DNA from: Pseudomonas svalbardensis | Lineage (GTDB): Bacteria > Pseudomonadota > Gammaproteobacteria > Pseudomonadales > Pseudomonadaceae | Direction: 5' to 3' | DNA length: 64,000 bases | Assembly: GCF_030053115.1 (NCBI RefSeq) | Contig: NZ_CP125619.1 | Location: 6,223,001-6,287,000, forward strand | Shown: one piece after another, positions 15,414-26,800 of the stretch | Layout: each line of letters begins with the position of its first letter | Numbering within the stretch: the first letter of the stretch is position 1 | The notes under the pieces: model-generated | Told to the model about the DNA's origin: nothing | Database searches by the model: none | What the model saw: the letters and a program-made list of their open reading frames with translations, nothing else | Made by a program: the position numbers and the translations under genes

Positions 15414-16580
15414 GTGTGCTGTCTCTGAAATAAATTTCTAGCCTGGGCTATGCTTCTGTGGTCAGTCAGTGCTTGGAGTGATCACATGAACTCTCAGGAC
15501 ATCGTGCTCAGTGAAGACGAACAAATTGAACTGAGTCGGCGCATAAGATCAGCCACGATCAGTCAGCGCGACGGGCGTCGGGCGCGGGTGATTTTGCTAG
15601 CCGCTCGAGGTTGTTCTCGTAACGAAAATTGCCCAGTTGACCGGTCTCTCCGTTGTTTCAGTCACCCGCTGGTGCAAGCGTTTTCAAGAGCTGCGTCTAC
15701 AAGGCCTGGTGGATCTGCCCGGACGAGGTCGCAAGCCATCCCTGCCGGCCGAAGCGTTGAAACGGACCCTTGAGCAAGTCACTCAGCCGCGTATCGGTCA
15801 GCCTCGCTGGAGCTGTCGAAGCATGGCGCGAGTCGCAGGCATCTCACCGGCCAGCGTCCAGCGTATATGGGCCGCCAACGACATAAAACCGCACCTGACA
15901 GGCACCTTCAAACTGTCCAACGATCCAAACTTCGAAGAGAAATTTTGGGACGTCATTGAGCTGTATCTGGATCCGCCGGATAAGGCACTGGTGCTCTGTT
16001 GCGATGAAAAAAGCCAGGTTCAGGCCCTCGAGCGCACGCAGCCTGGACTGCCTTTGGGAATCGGACATATCCGCACGCAATCGCACGATTATGTCCGCCA
16101 TGGCACCGTTACCTTGTTCACCGCGCTGGATTATCTTCAGGGGCATTTGATCAGCAGCATTGAGCGCTAACATCGGCATCAGGAGTGGCTGGAGTTTCTC
16201 AAGAAGATCAATCGAGAAACGCCCAAGCATCTTCAGCTGCATTTGATCGTCGACAACTATGCCACGCACAAGCATCCAAAAGTGAAGGCGTGGCTTGAGA
16301 AGCACAAACGCTTCCACATGAATTTCACCCCGACCTCCAGTTCGTGGATGAACATGGTTGAACGCTTCTTTCGCGATATCACGGTGTACCTGCGTGACGG
16401 CAGTTTCAGTTCGGTTCGCGAACTGGAAAGCTCAATCACCACGTTCCTGGCACTGCGAAATGCACAGCCGACTCGCTACGTCTGGAACGCCAAGGGGGAA
16501 GATATTTTGAACAAGATACAGCGAGCCCGTGAGGCAATGGCCTCACAGGCATGAGGAGCTTTATTTGTGAGACAGCACAC
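15414..16580. mobile_element. IS630-family insertion sequence with TA target duplication
   Basis: 1167-bp element. The left end GTGTGCTGTCTCTGAAATAA (15414) is matched by the inverted right end TTATTTGTGAGACAGCACAC (ending 16580). Both outer sides carry TA (15412-15413 and 16581-16582), the target duplication expected of the IS630/Tc1 superfamily. The internal transposase gene is disrupted by a frameshift and a stop. The ends look intact, so the element could still be mobilised by a transposase acting in trans. Confidence 0.9.
15486..16554 (+). pseudogene. IS630 transposase, frameshifted and with internal stop
   Basis: Homology starts at ATG 15486 (MNSQDIVLSEDEQIELSRRI). It changes frame at a four-A run (15625-15628), where one extra A shifts RNEIAQLTGLSVVSVTRW out of frame. 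A TAA at 16168-16170 then interrupts the DDE domain. The domains are still readable: helix-turn-helix region, CCDEKSQVQALERTQPGLPL with the first catalytic Asp, HLIVDNYATHKHPKV with the second, and SSSWMNMVERFFRDI with the final Glu. Repairing both lesions would restore about 356 residues, a usual IS630 length. Confidence 0.88.
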
Positions 16581-16802
16581 TAGGAAGCTCCAAACCTCTG
16601 AGACTGCTTTTATTGTTCTCAGACGGTTTTTATTGTCTAAATTCACCATGCTCTGAGGTGGGGCACCGCCGCGCCAACAAGGGGCGAATTCCGGTCAATT
16701 CTTTTGGCCATATCGATCCCCTTTTGGCCTTTCCTGCCGTTCTCTCAAACGCTGCGCGCCGCAAGACTGTGTTCAACCGAATCAGCCTGCGGAGAACAAG
16801 AA

Positions 16803-17834
16803 ATGCTGACGATCTACTCGGACGATCACCACCTGCACCACGGCCGTTGTGAATTGATGGACGGGCAACTGATGCCCTGCTTCGAAATGCCTTCGCGAGC
16901 CGACCATGTTCTGCAGCGCGTGCAGTACCGCGACCTCGGCCCGGTCGAAGCGCCGCAGGATTTCGGCCTCGACCCGATCGCGCGCGTCCACAGCCGCGAC
17001 TACCTCGACTTCTTCAAAGGTGCCTGGGCGCGCTGGACCGAATTCGGTACCGACGGCGACTTGCTGCCCTACACCTGGCCGGCCCGCACCCTGCGCCGGA
17101 TCATGCCCACCAGCCTGCACGGTCAGCTCGGCTATTACAGCTTCGACGGTGGCGCACCGATTACCGCCGGTACCTGGCAAGCGGCGTACAGCGCGGCGCA
17201 AGTCGCGTTGACCGCTCAAGCCGTCATTCAACGCGGCGCTCGCAGTGCCTTCGCCTTGTGCCGTCCACCGGGACACCACGCCGCCAGCGATTTGATGGGC
17301 GGTTATTGCTACCTCAACAACGCCGCCATCGCCGCTCAAGCCTTCCTTGACCAGGGCCACAAAAAAGTCGCGATCCTCGACGTCGACTACCACCACGGCA
17401 ACGGTACTCAATCGATTTTCTATGAGCGCAGCGACGTGCTGTTCACTTCGATCCACGGTCATCCGGAAGCCGAGTTCCCATTCTTCCTCGGCTATGAAGA
17501 TGAGCTGGGTGAAGGGGCCGGCGAAGGCTTCAACTTCAACTACCCTTTGCCGGCTGGCAGCGGTTGGGACAGTTGGAGCGCCGCGCTGGAACAAGCCTGC
17601 AAAGAAATCGAAAAATACGGTGCTGACATCGTTGTTGTCTCCCTGGGCGTCGATACGTTCAAGGACGATCCGATCTCCCAGTTCAAGCTCGACAGCCCGG
17701 ATTACCTGGCCATGGGCGCACGCATCGCCAGACTCGGCAAGCCGACGCTGTTCGTGATGGAAGGCGGCTACGCGGTAGAAGAAATCGGCATCAATGCCGT
17801 GAACGTTCTCGAAGGTTTTGAAAGCGCCCAATGA
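16803..17834 (+). CDS. Acetylpolyamine amidohydrolase (histone deacetylase family)
   Basis: 343-residue zinc hydrolase of the HDAC/AphA family, predicted to remove acetyl groups from acetylated polyamines such as acetylputrescine and acetylcadaverine. It has the charge-relay motif CRPPGHHA (about 153-160) and zinc-binding motif ILDVDYHHGNGTQ (about 191-203); the later metal Asp lies in a VDTFKDDPISQF segment. The length matches Pseudomonas AphA/AphB proteins. ATG 16803 follows the purine-rich GGAGAACAAGA. It is 12 bp upstream of a polyamine-binding protein gene, so the pair is probably an operon for uptake and use of acetylated polyamines. Confidence 0.9.
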   Translation: MLTIYSDDHHLHHGRCELMDGQLMPCFEMPSRADHVLQRVQYRDLGPVEAPQDFGLDPIARVHSRDYLDFFKGAWARWTEFGTDGDLLPYTWPARTLRRIMPTSLHGQLGYYSFDGGAPITAGTWQAAYSAAQVALTAQAVIQRGARSAFALCRPPGHHAASDLMGGYCYLNNAAIAAQAFLDQGHKKVAILDVDYHHGNGTQSIFYERSDVLFTSIHGHPEAEFPFFLGYEDELGEGAGEGFNFNYPLPAGSGWDSWSAALEQACKEIEKYGADIVVVSLGVDTFKDDPISQFKLDSPDYLAMGARIARLGKPTLFVMEGGYAVEEIGINAVNVLEGFESAQ

Positions 17835-17846
17835 GGAATTAGAACA

Positions 17847-18962
17847 ATGATCAGTCTCAAGCGTTTTATCGCGCCCGCACTCTTCCCCACAGTGCTGTGC
17901 GCCACAGTGCTCAGTGGCACCGTTCACGCTGAAGAGCGAACGTTGCGCGTCTACAACTGGTTCGACTACATCACCCCCAAAGCGCTGGAAGACTTCAAGG
18001 CCCAGAACACCCAGACCAAACTGGTCTACGACATCTTCGACACCAACGAAGCACTGGAGGCCAAGTTGCTAACCGGCAACTCCGGTTATGACGTGGTCGT
18101 GCCGTCCAACGTGTTCCTCGCCAAGCAGATCGAGGCCGGCGTTTTCCAGCCACTGGATCGCAGCAAACTGCCGAACTGGAACCACCTCGATCCCAAGCTG
18201 ATGAAGCTGATCGAAGCCAACGATCCGGGCAACAAATTTGCCGTGCCGTACATGTACGGCACCATCCTGATCGGCTTCAACCCGGACAAGATCAAGGCAG
18301 CATTGGGTGACAACGCACCGGTGGACAGCTGGGACCTGATCTTCAAGGAAGAGAACATCAGCAAGCTCAAGCAGTGCGGCGTGGCCCTGCTCGACTCACC
18401 GTCGGAGATCCTGCCACTGGCCTTGCATCACTTGGGTCTGGACCCCAACAGCAAGAAGCCGGCGGACTACGAAAAGGCTGAGGCGCTGTTGATGAAGATT
18501 CGTCCGTACGTCACCTACTTCCATTCTTCGAAGTACATGGCCGACATCGCCAACGGTGACATCTGCGTCGCGGTCGGTTATTCCGGCAGCTTCTCCCAGG
18601 CGGCCAACCGCGCCAAGGAAGCCAAGAACGGCGTGATCGTCGACATGCGCCTGCCGAAAGAAGGCGCGCCGATCTGGTTCGACATGCTTTCGATCCCGAA
18701 AGGCGCGAAGAACCCGGAAGACGCCTACACCTTTATCAACTACTTGTTGCAGCCGCAGGTGATTGCACCGGTCAGCGACTTCGTCGGCTACCCGAACCCG
18801 AACAAGGACGCCACAGAATTGGTCGACCCGGCGATCCGCAACAACCCGAATCTGTACCCGACCGAAACGGCGATGAGCACGCTTTACACCCTGCAACCGC
18901 TGCCCCGCGATGCCGAACGGGCGCGGACCCGGGCCTGGACCAAGATCAAGTCCGGGACCTGA
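17847..18962 (+). CDS. Polyamine ABC transporter periplasmic binding protein (PotF/SpuD family)
   Basis: 371-residue secreted solute-binding protein. A signal peptide ends near VHAEE, and the mature part begins with the family signature RTLRVYNWFDYITPKALEDF. Other conserved segments are YDVVVPSNVFLAKQ (about 73-86), FAVPYMYGTILIGFN (about 131-145) and DICVAVGYSGSF (about 232-243). No permease or ATPase genes are adjacent, so it must use components encoded elsewhere. It is followed by a strong terminator. Confidence 0.92.
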   Translation: MISLKRFIAPALFPTVLCATVLSGTVHAEERTLRVYNWFDYITPKALEDFKAQNTQTKLVYDIFDTNEALEAKLLTGNSGYDVVVPSNVFLAKQIEAGVFQPLDRSKLPNWNHLDPKLMKLIEANDPGNKFAVPYMYGTILIGFNPDKIKAALGDNAPVDSWDLIFKEENISKLKQCGVALLDSPSEILPLALHHLGLDPNSKKPADYEKAEALLMKIRPYVTYFHSSKYMADIANGDICVAVGYSGSFSQAANRAKEAKNGVIVDMRLPKEGAPIWFDMLSIPKGAKNPEDAYTFINYLLQPQVIAPVSDFVGYPNPNKDATELVDPAIRNNPNLYPTETAMSTLYTLQPLPRDAERARTRAWTKIKSGT

Positions 18963-18988
18963 ACAACCCATCGTTTACGCACCATTGA

Positions 18989-19015
18989 AGACCCGCCCCG
19001 TGCGGGTCTTTTTTT
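18989..19015 (+). terminator. Intrinsic terminator after the polyamine operon
   Basis: AGACCCGC pairs with GCGGGTCT (8-bp stem, short loop) followed by seven or more T. It closes the transcript of the polyamine-binding protein gene. Confidence 0.9.
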
Positions 19016-19120
19016 ACCTGACGATAATTAAGTACCGCCCGACCGATCCCACACCCCGCTACTTTCCGAACCTGCCGGCGCGTTTGCGCGCACGTCCCAG
19101 TCCCTCAGAAAGGAATGCAC

Positions 19121-22100
19121 ATGTCCACTACCGAAACGAATGCTGTCGAAGCCGATCCGGCATCCAGCAATCTAAGTGATCTGCTCACCCAACTGATCAC
19201 CGGCCCCTCGATCAGGGAAGTCGCCACCCGTATTCTTCAACACGACCTGAAAGCGCTTTATCCACAATTGAAAATCGATCCCGGGATGGCGATGGTCGTC
19301 ACACCGAGCTGGGAAATCATCGCCGGGACGGTCCAGCCCGGGTCATTGAGATTCGAGTCATTGACGGACGCGCTATTGCGACACTCCGGCTCAGGCGAGT
19401 CAGTGACCTACCTCGACGGTGAACACTTCCTGAGCCTGAATCCCAGTGCGATCACGCCCATCCACCTTCCGGTCAAGATCGATGCGATCGGGCGCCTGAT
19501 CAATAAGCTGTCCCCCCTCCTGTTGGTGGCTTGCCAGGAACAACAACTTGAATACTGGGACCAACCCACCAATGGCACAACCTTGCGTTGGCAGAAGTTG
19601 TCGCAGTCATTGCGCCAGATCTGGAATGTAGAAAAAGTTGAGGGCTGGGATGTGCACCAGCTGGCCATTGCGCGCAGTGTCTTCAATTATCCCGATGCGA
19701 CGTTGCGAGGCCCCCACGACACCTACAAGACCCGGGTCTGCCTGATCGACTTCGACCGGCTCGATGGCACAGTGTCCAGCCACCTCAATCGTACGGATTT
19801 GACGGTCGTGATCGGCTCCGTCGGGACACGCACGATCATTCTGACCCACGCCATCGCTACGGGCTTCCTGACCTATGAGTCGCTGGAGAAACTGGGCGAG
19901 ATCCTGCCCAGTTACGTTGAAAAACTGCCCCCCGAGGCCACGCTTCAATGGCGCCTGTTCGAACCCTCCGGGAATTTCTTTGATCATCAGGCCACCGCAC
20001 TGATTGCACTCCAGGCTGATGCCATTGCCAGCCTGGAATTTGCAAAACGGGCCAGCAGGCCGGCGATCACCACCCACTCCCGTCCCGTAGCAGAGGTGAC
20101 CGGAACGACTCAGGCCGAGCAGGATTCGCACTTCGAAAAGGTGCAGCGACTGATCCCCGAATGGCTGAACAACGCTTCGCCATTCGATCTGGGTTGCTAC
20201 AGCCGACACCTGTTTGATCTGGCGCTGCTACAACTGCGAAACAGCGGCAAATCCTTCGACGACGATATTGCTCCGATCAAGACGTTCGCGCTGGATGCGC
20301 TTCGAGCCCACATGCTCAAAAGCCACAGTGACGTTGCCCTCATGAAGCTTGAGAACGTCGAGATCGTTATTGTCAGTCAAGTGGTGTGGGGAGCATTCAC
20401 GGCCCCCGGCATGAGCGAGACCAAACGCCTGGACCTTGCCGAACTGGCGCTCGAAAACCTCATCGCCCTCCCTCTGGGTGACCAGTCGGTCCAGTACAAA
20501 GACGGCACAGCGGTGCCGGCCTGGATGACACCCGACTATCTTAAGACGGCCATCAGCGCCGTCGATATCGGTGCGACCTACTCAGCGTGGGTCAAGGGCA
20601 AGCTACTGGATGACCCGCTGGAATCGCTGCGGCGTCAACGACTCTACGCCAGTAACCTGCGCATCCAGCTGGCGCTGCAAGCATTGCAAAGCAAGATCCT
20701 TGGCAAACACGGTATCGACGAACGGGGCTATCGCTACATTGTGGCGGTGATGAATGTGCTGAATGCCAAACGGTGGGTGGACGGGCAAGAGATCGTCATT
20801 CGCCCGCTGGCGTTCATCCCCAGCCAAAGGGGTGATAAAACCCCTGACGAAGTTACCAACATGTATGTGATCGGGCCACGGGACATGGACAAGGGCCCCT
20901 GTATTCTCTACCGTCCCCTACTTGAGCAACCGTTGGCGCAGTACCCCGCGGCCGCCAACCTGCTGTACGCGATCAAACACTCCAAAGAGCTACGGGCATC
21001 AACCCTGGCGTGGTTGCCGGCCAACGTTCGGTTCAACTATTCGCAGTATGTCTTCCCGGGGGAATTGCCTTCGGTCTGGACGTTGTCACAACTGCTGGTC
21101 GACCCAACCATTTCCTTGCAGATGAGCGGACCGGTGTTGTTCGGGCAGAGAGTGATCGAACACGACCGCCTGGCGACTCTGTTCAAGGCCAACGCCAACG
21201 CGATGGTCATCAAAGGTGAGCGAGACTCGGTGTCCGATGCCGAAAGCCGCTGGGCCAGCTTCAAACAACACGCCTGGATGATATTCAGCGCCGTGTTGCC
21301 GTTTCTCGGTCGCACCGCTGGTACAGCTGCGTGGATCTGGCAGATTCTGGACGACCTGCAAGAAGGCATCGACACCCGGGAAAACCAGGATACGACGGCA
21401 CAATGGTCCGCCCTGACCGACTTGTTCCTGACCCTGGGCATGGTGCTGGCTCACCACGCGATCGCCCGACGCCAACCCGCGCGAGACCGCGTATCGCAGA
21501 CCGAAACACCCATCATTGTCAGCGCGGGGAAAGGCCCTCCGGCCCAGACCCCGGCCAGCATACATTTGCCTGATATTGCTGCCGATTATCTGCCAGTCGA
21601 ACACCAGACCGCACTTCATCCCACAACCGTACTCAATAGCAGCAGGCAAGGGCTGGGGCCAACCCTGGACCGGTACAAAATCCCCAAACCGCAAGGACTC
21701 GGGGCGGCCAGTACCGAAGGCTTGCACAAACACCTCTATGAACATCAGTCCAAATACTATGCCCCGGTTGGCGAACGATGGTTCGAGGTCTTCATGAACG
21801 ACGATGGAGTCGTTCAGATCATTGATACCCGCCAGGAACCGTCCATCACCGGACCGTTGTTGATCAACAATTCCAAAGGCGAATGGTTCATTGATATCAG
21901 GCTGCGGCTGCGTGGCGGCGGCAAGAACAGCAGGCTCAAGGCATTACAACAAGCGAACGCAACCAGAATCGCCGACATCAATACTCATCTGGCCGTCTTC
22001 GATGCGCAGATGGCGTCCAAACGAAAAAGTATTACCGACGCCTACAACGCCATGAAAAATGCCCCCGCAGACGCAATCGATGCCACTCGACAAACATTTC

Positions 22101-23749
22101 TCGAAAAACTGGAGGCACGCACTGACGAATATGAAACCACGATCGAGAAAGTCAAATCGCTCAATCTGGTCGAGGAAGTGCCTAACTATCGTCACGCAAT
22201 GATCGAAATGCTGGGAACTCAACTGTTTTTCAACCAAACCTGGATCGACCAGAAATACCCGACATTCGTCGAGGCCCTGCGTCTGAACATGGAACATCTC
22301 GATGCCGAAGAAAACAGCGGCCCCCCTCCTCCCGCCGGCACGTTTGAAACCATGTCAGACCTGACTCAGGGCATTATTCAGAAGGTTGAGTTCGCTCAGT
22401 CCCGCTTCCAGGAATTGACGCGTCTGGGCAAAAACGCCGAGCAGTTGTCCCTTGAGTATCGAGAAAAACTACCAAAGTTCGACCTCCAGGACCTCAGAGC
22501 CCTTCAGGTTACTCTCGCCCGCGAGCTGTGCCTCAAACCTGGCGAAACGCCCGAACTGTCCGCAGCCAAAGCTTCCATCGAGCAGATTGTCGAAGATGCC
22601 GATCTGACGGTGAATAGTGCGATGGAGTTGATACGTGATGAGCAGGTGCTGAGCACGGGTGACCGGATCGAGGCCTTGAACAACCTGGTCGACCAGTTCG
22701 CCGCTATTGAACAGCGCCTGCGGAGCTTCGCCGGTACGTACCCGGAGCAGATTGTCAAAAAACAACTTGAGCGACTGCAGGGCCGCGTTGACGAGTTCAA
22801 TCAGCAGACCGTCGGGCATCTGGCGGACCTGCTGCGCGAGCAGCGACTCCAGGAGCCCACACCCGGACCGTCACGCACCTCATCGGCGTCAAACAAGAGA
22901 GTCATCAAGACGCGCTTCAAAGGCACCGTGATCGGCCAAACCCGCAAAACCGCGCCCGGCCACCCGGTCCTCGTGGATGTCACCGCGCCGATGACCGGCA
23001 AGGTGATCGCCACCTTCCACGAAAAAACACCTGGGGTCTGGGTCGAACGGTTGACGAAGAAACCGGAGACTCCCAAAGAGCGCCGGCCTGACCCGGGAGC
23101 ACGCATAACGGCTGGGCAAGCCCTGCTAGATGCTCTGCCCGCTTTTACTCAACGCACCGAGGCCGACGCAAAACAGTCCAGGCAGATCCCGGTAGAGATA
23201 GAAGAAGCGTTCCACCATCAGGCCACCCGTCTTGAAGACGCCATCAAAGCGATCAACGCAACGCTCATCCAGAGCAATGTCACTCAAAACCATGCGAACG
23301 ACGCACGTCCGGTGTTGGCACAACTGGCCAAACAAACCACCCGGCTCTATGCCGAAGGCCATCGCCTGCGGCTTGAGATGACCAAACGACAACCGCCTAC
23401 CGCCGCACGCGTCGAGTGGTTACACAGTAAAGGTGAAGTCGACATCGTGCGCGTGGGAGACCGACGTCGACTCAAAGGGCCGCGCCGGGATTATCTGCAG
23501 GAATACGAAGTGCGTGAGGCCACCACCGCCCGTGTGCTGTGGTACGCCCACTTTCACTACGCCCAGCTCAAGGATGGCGTCCAGTCCTATACCGCCGCTC
23601 ACCTGAAAACCCGCGAGCAACGGCTGCTTGGCCGTGTCGATATAGGAGCGAGCACCAGCAACCAGGAAGCGATCGAGATCTATCGCAGCGCGATCAGCCC
23701 TCAGCTGGCCCGATCGCTGTTCTTCTCTCAGGCACCCGCGCCCACCTGA
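19121..23749 (+). CDS. Giant DUF6543/dermonecrotic toxin domain protein, copy 1
   Basis: 1542-residue protein of the large Pseudomonas family annotated as dermonecrotic toxin domain-containing (DUF6543). The conserved core includes MYVIGPRDMDKGPCILYRPL (about 582-601). Two hydrophobic segments follow: SAVLPFLGRTAGTAAWIWQI near 725 and DLFLTLGMVLAHHA near 770. Next are GERWFEVFMNDDG, a RLRLRGGG motif (about 930) and a long charged helical region. A conserved C-terminal module has YLQEYEVREATTARVLWYAH. There is no signal peptide or recognised catalytic motif. ATG 19121 is chosen because AGAAAGGA lies 6 bp upstream; ATG 19115 would be too close. It is closely related to the next gene. Target, secretion route and activity are unknown. 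Confidence 0.75.
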   Translation: MSTTETNAVEADPASSNLSDLLTQLITGPSIREVATRILQHDLKALYPQLKIDPGMAMVVTPSWEIIAGTVQPGSLRFESLTDALLRHSGSGESVTYLDGEHFLSLNPSAITPIHLPVKIDAIGRLINKLSPLLLVACQEQQLEYWDQPTNGTTLRWQKLSQSLRQIWNVEKVEGWDVHQLAIARSVFNYPDATLRGPHDTYKTRVCLIDFDRLDGTVSSHLNRTDLTVVIGSVGTRTIILTHAIATGFLTYESLEKLGEILPSYVEKLPPEATLQWRLFEPSGNFFDHQATALIALQADAIASLEFAKRASRPAITTHSRPVAEVTGTTQAEQDSHFEKVQRLIPEWLNNASPFDLGCYSRHLFDLALLQLRNSGKSFDDDIAPIKTFALDALRAHMLKSHSDVALMKLENVEIVIVSQVVWGAFTAPGMSETKRLDLAELALENLIALPLGDQSVQYKDGTAVPAWMTPDYLKTAISAVDIGATYSAWVKGKLLDDPLESLRRQRLYASNLRIQLALQALQSKILGKHGIDERGYRYIVAVMNVLNAKRWVDGQEIVIRPLAFIPSQRGDKTPDEVTNMYVIGPRDMDKGPCILYRPLLEQPLAQYPAAANLLYAIKHSKELRASTLAWLPANVRFNYSQYVFPGELPSVWTLSQLLVDPTISLQMSGPVLFGQRVIEHDRLATLFKANANAMVIKGERDSVSDAESRWASFKQHAWMIFSAVLPFLGRTAGTAAWIWQILDDLQEGIDTRENQDTTAQWSALTDLFLTLGMVLAHHAIARRQPARDRVSQTETPIIVSAGKGPPAQTPASIHLPDIAADYLPVEHQTALHPTTVLNSSRQGLGPTLDRYKIPKPQGLGAASTEGLHKHLYEHQSKYYAPVGERWFEVFMNDDGVVQIIDTRQEPSITGPLLINNSKGEWFIDIRLRLRGGGKNSRLKALQQANATRIADINTHLAVFDAQMASKRKSITDAYNAMKNAPADAIDATRQTFLEKLEARTDEYETTIEKVKSLNLVEEVPNYRHAMIEMLGTQLFFNQTWIDQKYPTFVEALRLNMEHLDAEENSGPPPPAGTFETMSDLTQGIIQKVEFAQSRFQELTRLGKNAEQLSLEYREKLPKFDLQDLRALQVTLARELCLKPGETPELSAAKASIEQIVEDADLTVNSAMELIRDEQVLSTGDRIEALNNLVDQFAAIEQRLRSFAGTYPEQIVKKQLERLQGRVDEFNQQTVGHLADLLREQRLQEPTPGPSRTSSASNKRVIKTRFKGTVIGQTRKTAPGHPVLVDVTAPMTGKVIATFHEKTPGVWVERLTKKPETPKERRPDPGARITAGQALLDALPAFTQRTEADAKQSRQIPVEIEEAFHHQATRLEDAIKAINATLIQSNVTQNHANDARPVLAQLAKQTTRLYAEGHRLRLEMTKRQPPTAARVEWLHSKGEVDIVRVGDRRRLKGPRRDYLQEYEVREATTARVLWYAHFHYAQLKDGVQSYTAAHLKTREQRLLGRVDIGASTSNQEAIEIYRSAISPQLARSLFFSQAPAPT

Positions 23750-23758
23750 CCGTTATCA

Positions 23759-23786
23759 CAGACCCACCTGCCGGTGGGTCTTTTTA
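23759..23786 (+). terminator. Intrinsic terminator between the two giant genes
   Basis: GACCCACC and GGTGGGTC form an 8-bp stem with a 4-nt loop, followed by five T. It separates the transcripts of the two paralogues, so the downstream copy probably has its own promoter within the about 90 bp before 23879. Confidence 0.88.
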
Positions 23787-23878
23787 ACCGCGGTCATCGA
23801 CCACCGCCTCACCGGCTGTTACGCCCATTATCGGGTGCTGGCGGCCGCCCTTTACTCCGGTCAAAAAGGAAAATGACC

Positions 23879-26800
23879 ATGACACAAGCATCCACAACAA
23901 CACCCCCAAGCAACGCAACACTGCTGCTGGACAGAAGTAATCTGGTCAGCCTGACCAGTCAGGGCCCCACCCTCAACGACGTCAGCTCGCAGGTGCTACG
24001 CGAAGCACTGAAACAACTTTATCCGCAGCTCGACATCGACCCCAACCAAACACTGATCGTCACTCCAGGATGGCGCATGGAGGATGGAACCTTGAGTGCC
24101 GACTCGCCATACGTGGAGACATTGACCCAAGCGCTGGTGTATCTGAGCTGGAGCGCAGGTGTCGCGAACTTCATCGAAGGTGAGCACTTCCTGACGCACA
24201 ATCCCCTTACCAGGTCTCCCGTTCATCTCGCTGTCAGTGTCGAAGACATTGCCCAACTGCTGAACGATCACGCCTCCCTGCTATCCGTGGAGTTTCAACA
24301 GCGCGAACTGGCTTTCTGGAATGAGGCGGTCAACGGTCAACCCCGCTGGCATGGGCTCTGCGAGACGCTGAGAAACGCGTTTAATGTCCAACAGACAAAG
24401 GGCTGGAACGCCGATCAATGCGCCCTGGCCCGTGCGGTGTACGACTATCCGGACAAAACCGAACGGGCGTTGAAAAACACTGAAATCCCCGGCATCAAAG
24501 CCTGCCTGATCGACGTGGACAACAGCGAAACCACCAACACCGCCCATCTCATGCTGGGAGGTGCAATTGCCCTGAAGGCAACTTATAAACAGCGCGAACA
24601 GATCATGCTGTACACGATAGAAGGCGGCTACGAGGCCTTCGATTCTCTGGAGCAACTGGGCGCGTCGCTGCCCGCCCGGATCGACATGGACCTGGCAGGT
24701 CGCACGCTCAAGTGGCATCTGGTCGAGCCAGCAGGCAACATTTTCGATCACATGGCCTGGGCGCTGATCGCCTCTCAAATGGACGCCATCAACGCACTCA
24801 TCCCCTCGGTCTCGACCGCCGGGACCGGAACAACCCCTGGCTTGCGCACGGCAGTCACCCCGGCAGGACATTTCAGCTCCGCCGACAAGAGCCGCATCGA
24901 GCAGCTTGAGGCGGCCATACCCGATTGGTTATCAAACGCCTCGGCCAGCCACCTGCAAGACTACAGCCACGGCCTCTCCCGCCTGGGAAAACTGCGAAAC
25001 GCCTCAGGCCTGAACGATATCCCGCTGATCGGTGCGTACGCGCAAACCAAAATGCGTGAAGCCATCGTCACGGACAAAGCCAGCGAAGGGGCCGCGCAGC
25101 TGCCGCTTGATGACCTGCAAATCACTGTCACCAACAGCTTCATCGTCGGCGGGTTCACCTTGCCCAACCCGTATGACCGGCATATCGAAAGCCTGGGTGA
25201 TTTCGCCCTGCAAAATACCGCGCCCTACCTGGCAGAACTGCATTTCAAAAACAACGATCCCGTCCCCCAATGGTTGACTGTTGATTATCTGATTGCCATG
25301 GCCGCCCAGGTCAACATCGGCAGGATCTACCCGCAGTTGCTCAGGAACAAACTGATTGATGATTCGGCGCAAGCCGCGCTCCAGAAACAGCGCTACATCA
25401 ATCAACTGCCCGACTTGCTGCGGCTCAATGCGCTGGAGTGCATGCTTCAACAGGAAGGCGGGGTCGATGAAACTGGCTATCGCTACATCTGCGAGTTAAT
25501 GGACGTCGCACTCGGAAAACCGCGACAAGGCAATCTCGATATCGTGATTCGCCCCCTCACGTTCACTCCTCGGCATCGCCTGCTGTTTGGCGGTGACACC
25601 GTTACAAACATGTTCATAGTCGGCCCGCGGCAAAAAACAGACGCTCCCTGCCTGCTCTACCGGCCACTGCTTGAGCAACCTATATTGCAGTTTGCCTCGC
25701 AGGCAAACCTGGTTTACGCCCTGCACCAACCGGGTGAGCTGCGCGATTGCGTACTGGCCTGGCTCCCGACCCCGGCGCTTAGCTTCGAATATGCGCAATA
25801 CGTCTTTCCCGTGGGGCTGCCTTCACCATGGCTGGTGACTGAGTCCGGTATCGATACGTTACTCACTCTGGACCTGGTCGGGCCTATTGACCTGGGAACC
25901 GAAGAAATCACCGGCGACATACTGTCTGCACTGTTTAACAGCAACGCCAGCACGATGGTCGAGGAGGCGGATCGGCAGTCACTGTCCAATGGCGAAAGAC
26001 GCTGGGCGCTCTTGAAGGACAGTGCCTGGGCGATATTCAACGTTGCCTCAACCTTCTTGAGCGGGCCTGTGGGGACCGCCGTCTGGGTGTGGCAAAGCAT
26101 CAGCGAGATCCAGCAAGCGCTCGATGCTCATGAACAAGGCGACACGCTGGTCGAGTGGAGTTCATTGGGTGATGTGCTGGTGACACTTGCTATTGTGCTG
26201 ACGCACCGCGCTTACGAGCAGCGTCATAGCACGTGGACTGGGTATTTGCGCAAGAAGCCAGCACGCAAACGGCTACCACTGCCAGCACCACGTCCATTAC
26301 CCGAGCCTGTACCTGCGACGATTTCCATGGATCCCCTGGTATTTGAACTGTCCGCACGCCATGCCTCTTCACTGGAAATCGGCGTATCGGTCCCTCGTCG
26401 CTCAGGCCCGACACTGGACGCCTTTCTGGACACGCTCAAAGTCAGCGCGCCGGACTTGAACAGCACCGAGCTGAACACACTGAATGAGAAACCGCCCCAT
26501 CTGTATCAGCTCAACAATATGCACTACGCGCAGGTCGGCGAGCGCTGGTTCCAGGTCAGCATCGACGACGACGAGGAAGTACAGCTCTTCAATCCAAAAG
26601 AACCCATGCGCCCCGGTCCGTTGCTGACTCATGATCAGCACGGCAAGTGGTCTGTGGATACACGCTTGCGGCTGCGCGGAGGTGGTCCAAAAAGCCGTTT
26701 GAAAGCTTTGAAACAAGCAAAGGAGAACCGCAAACACGAACTGAACACTCAGTTAGAGACATTCAAGGGCCAGGAGAAAACCCATCAGGAAGCACTCGAT

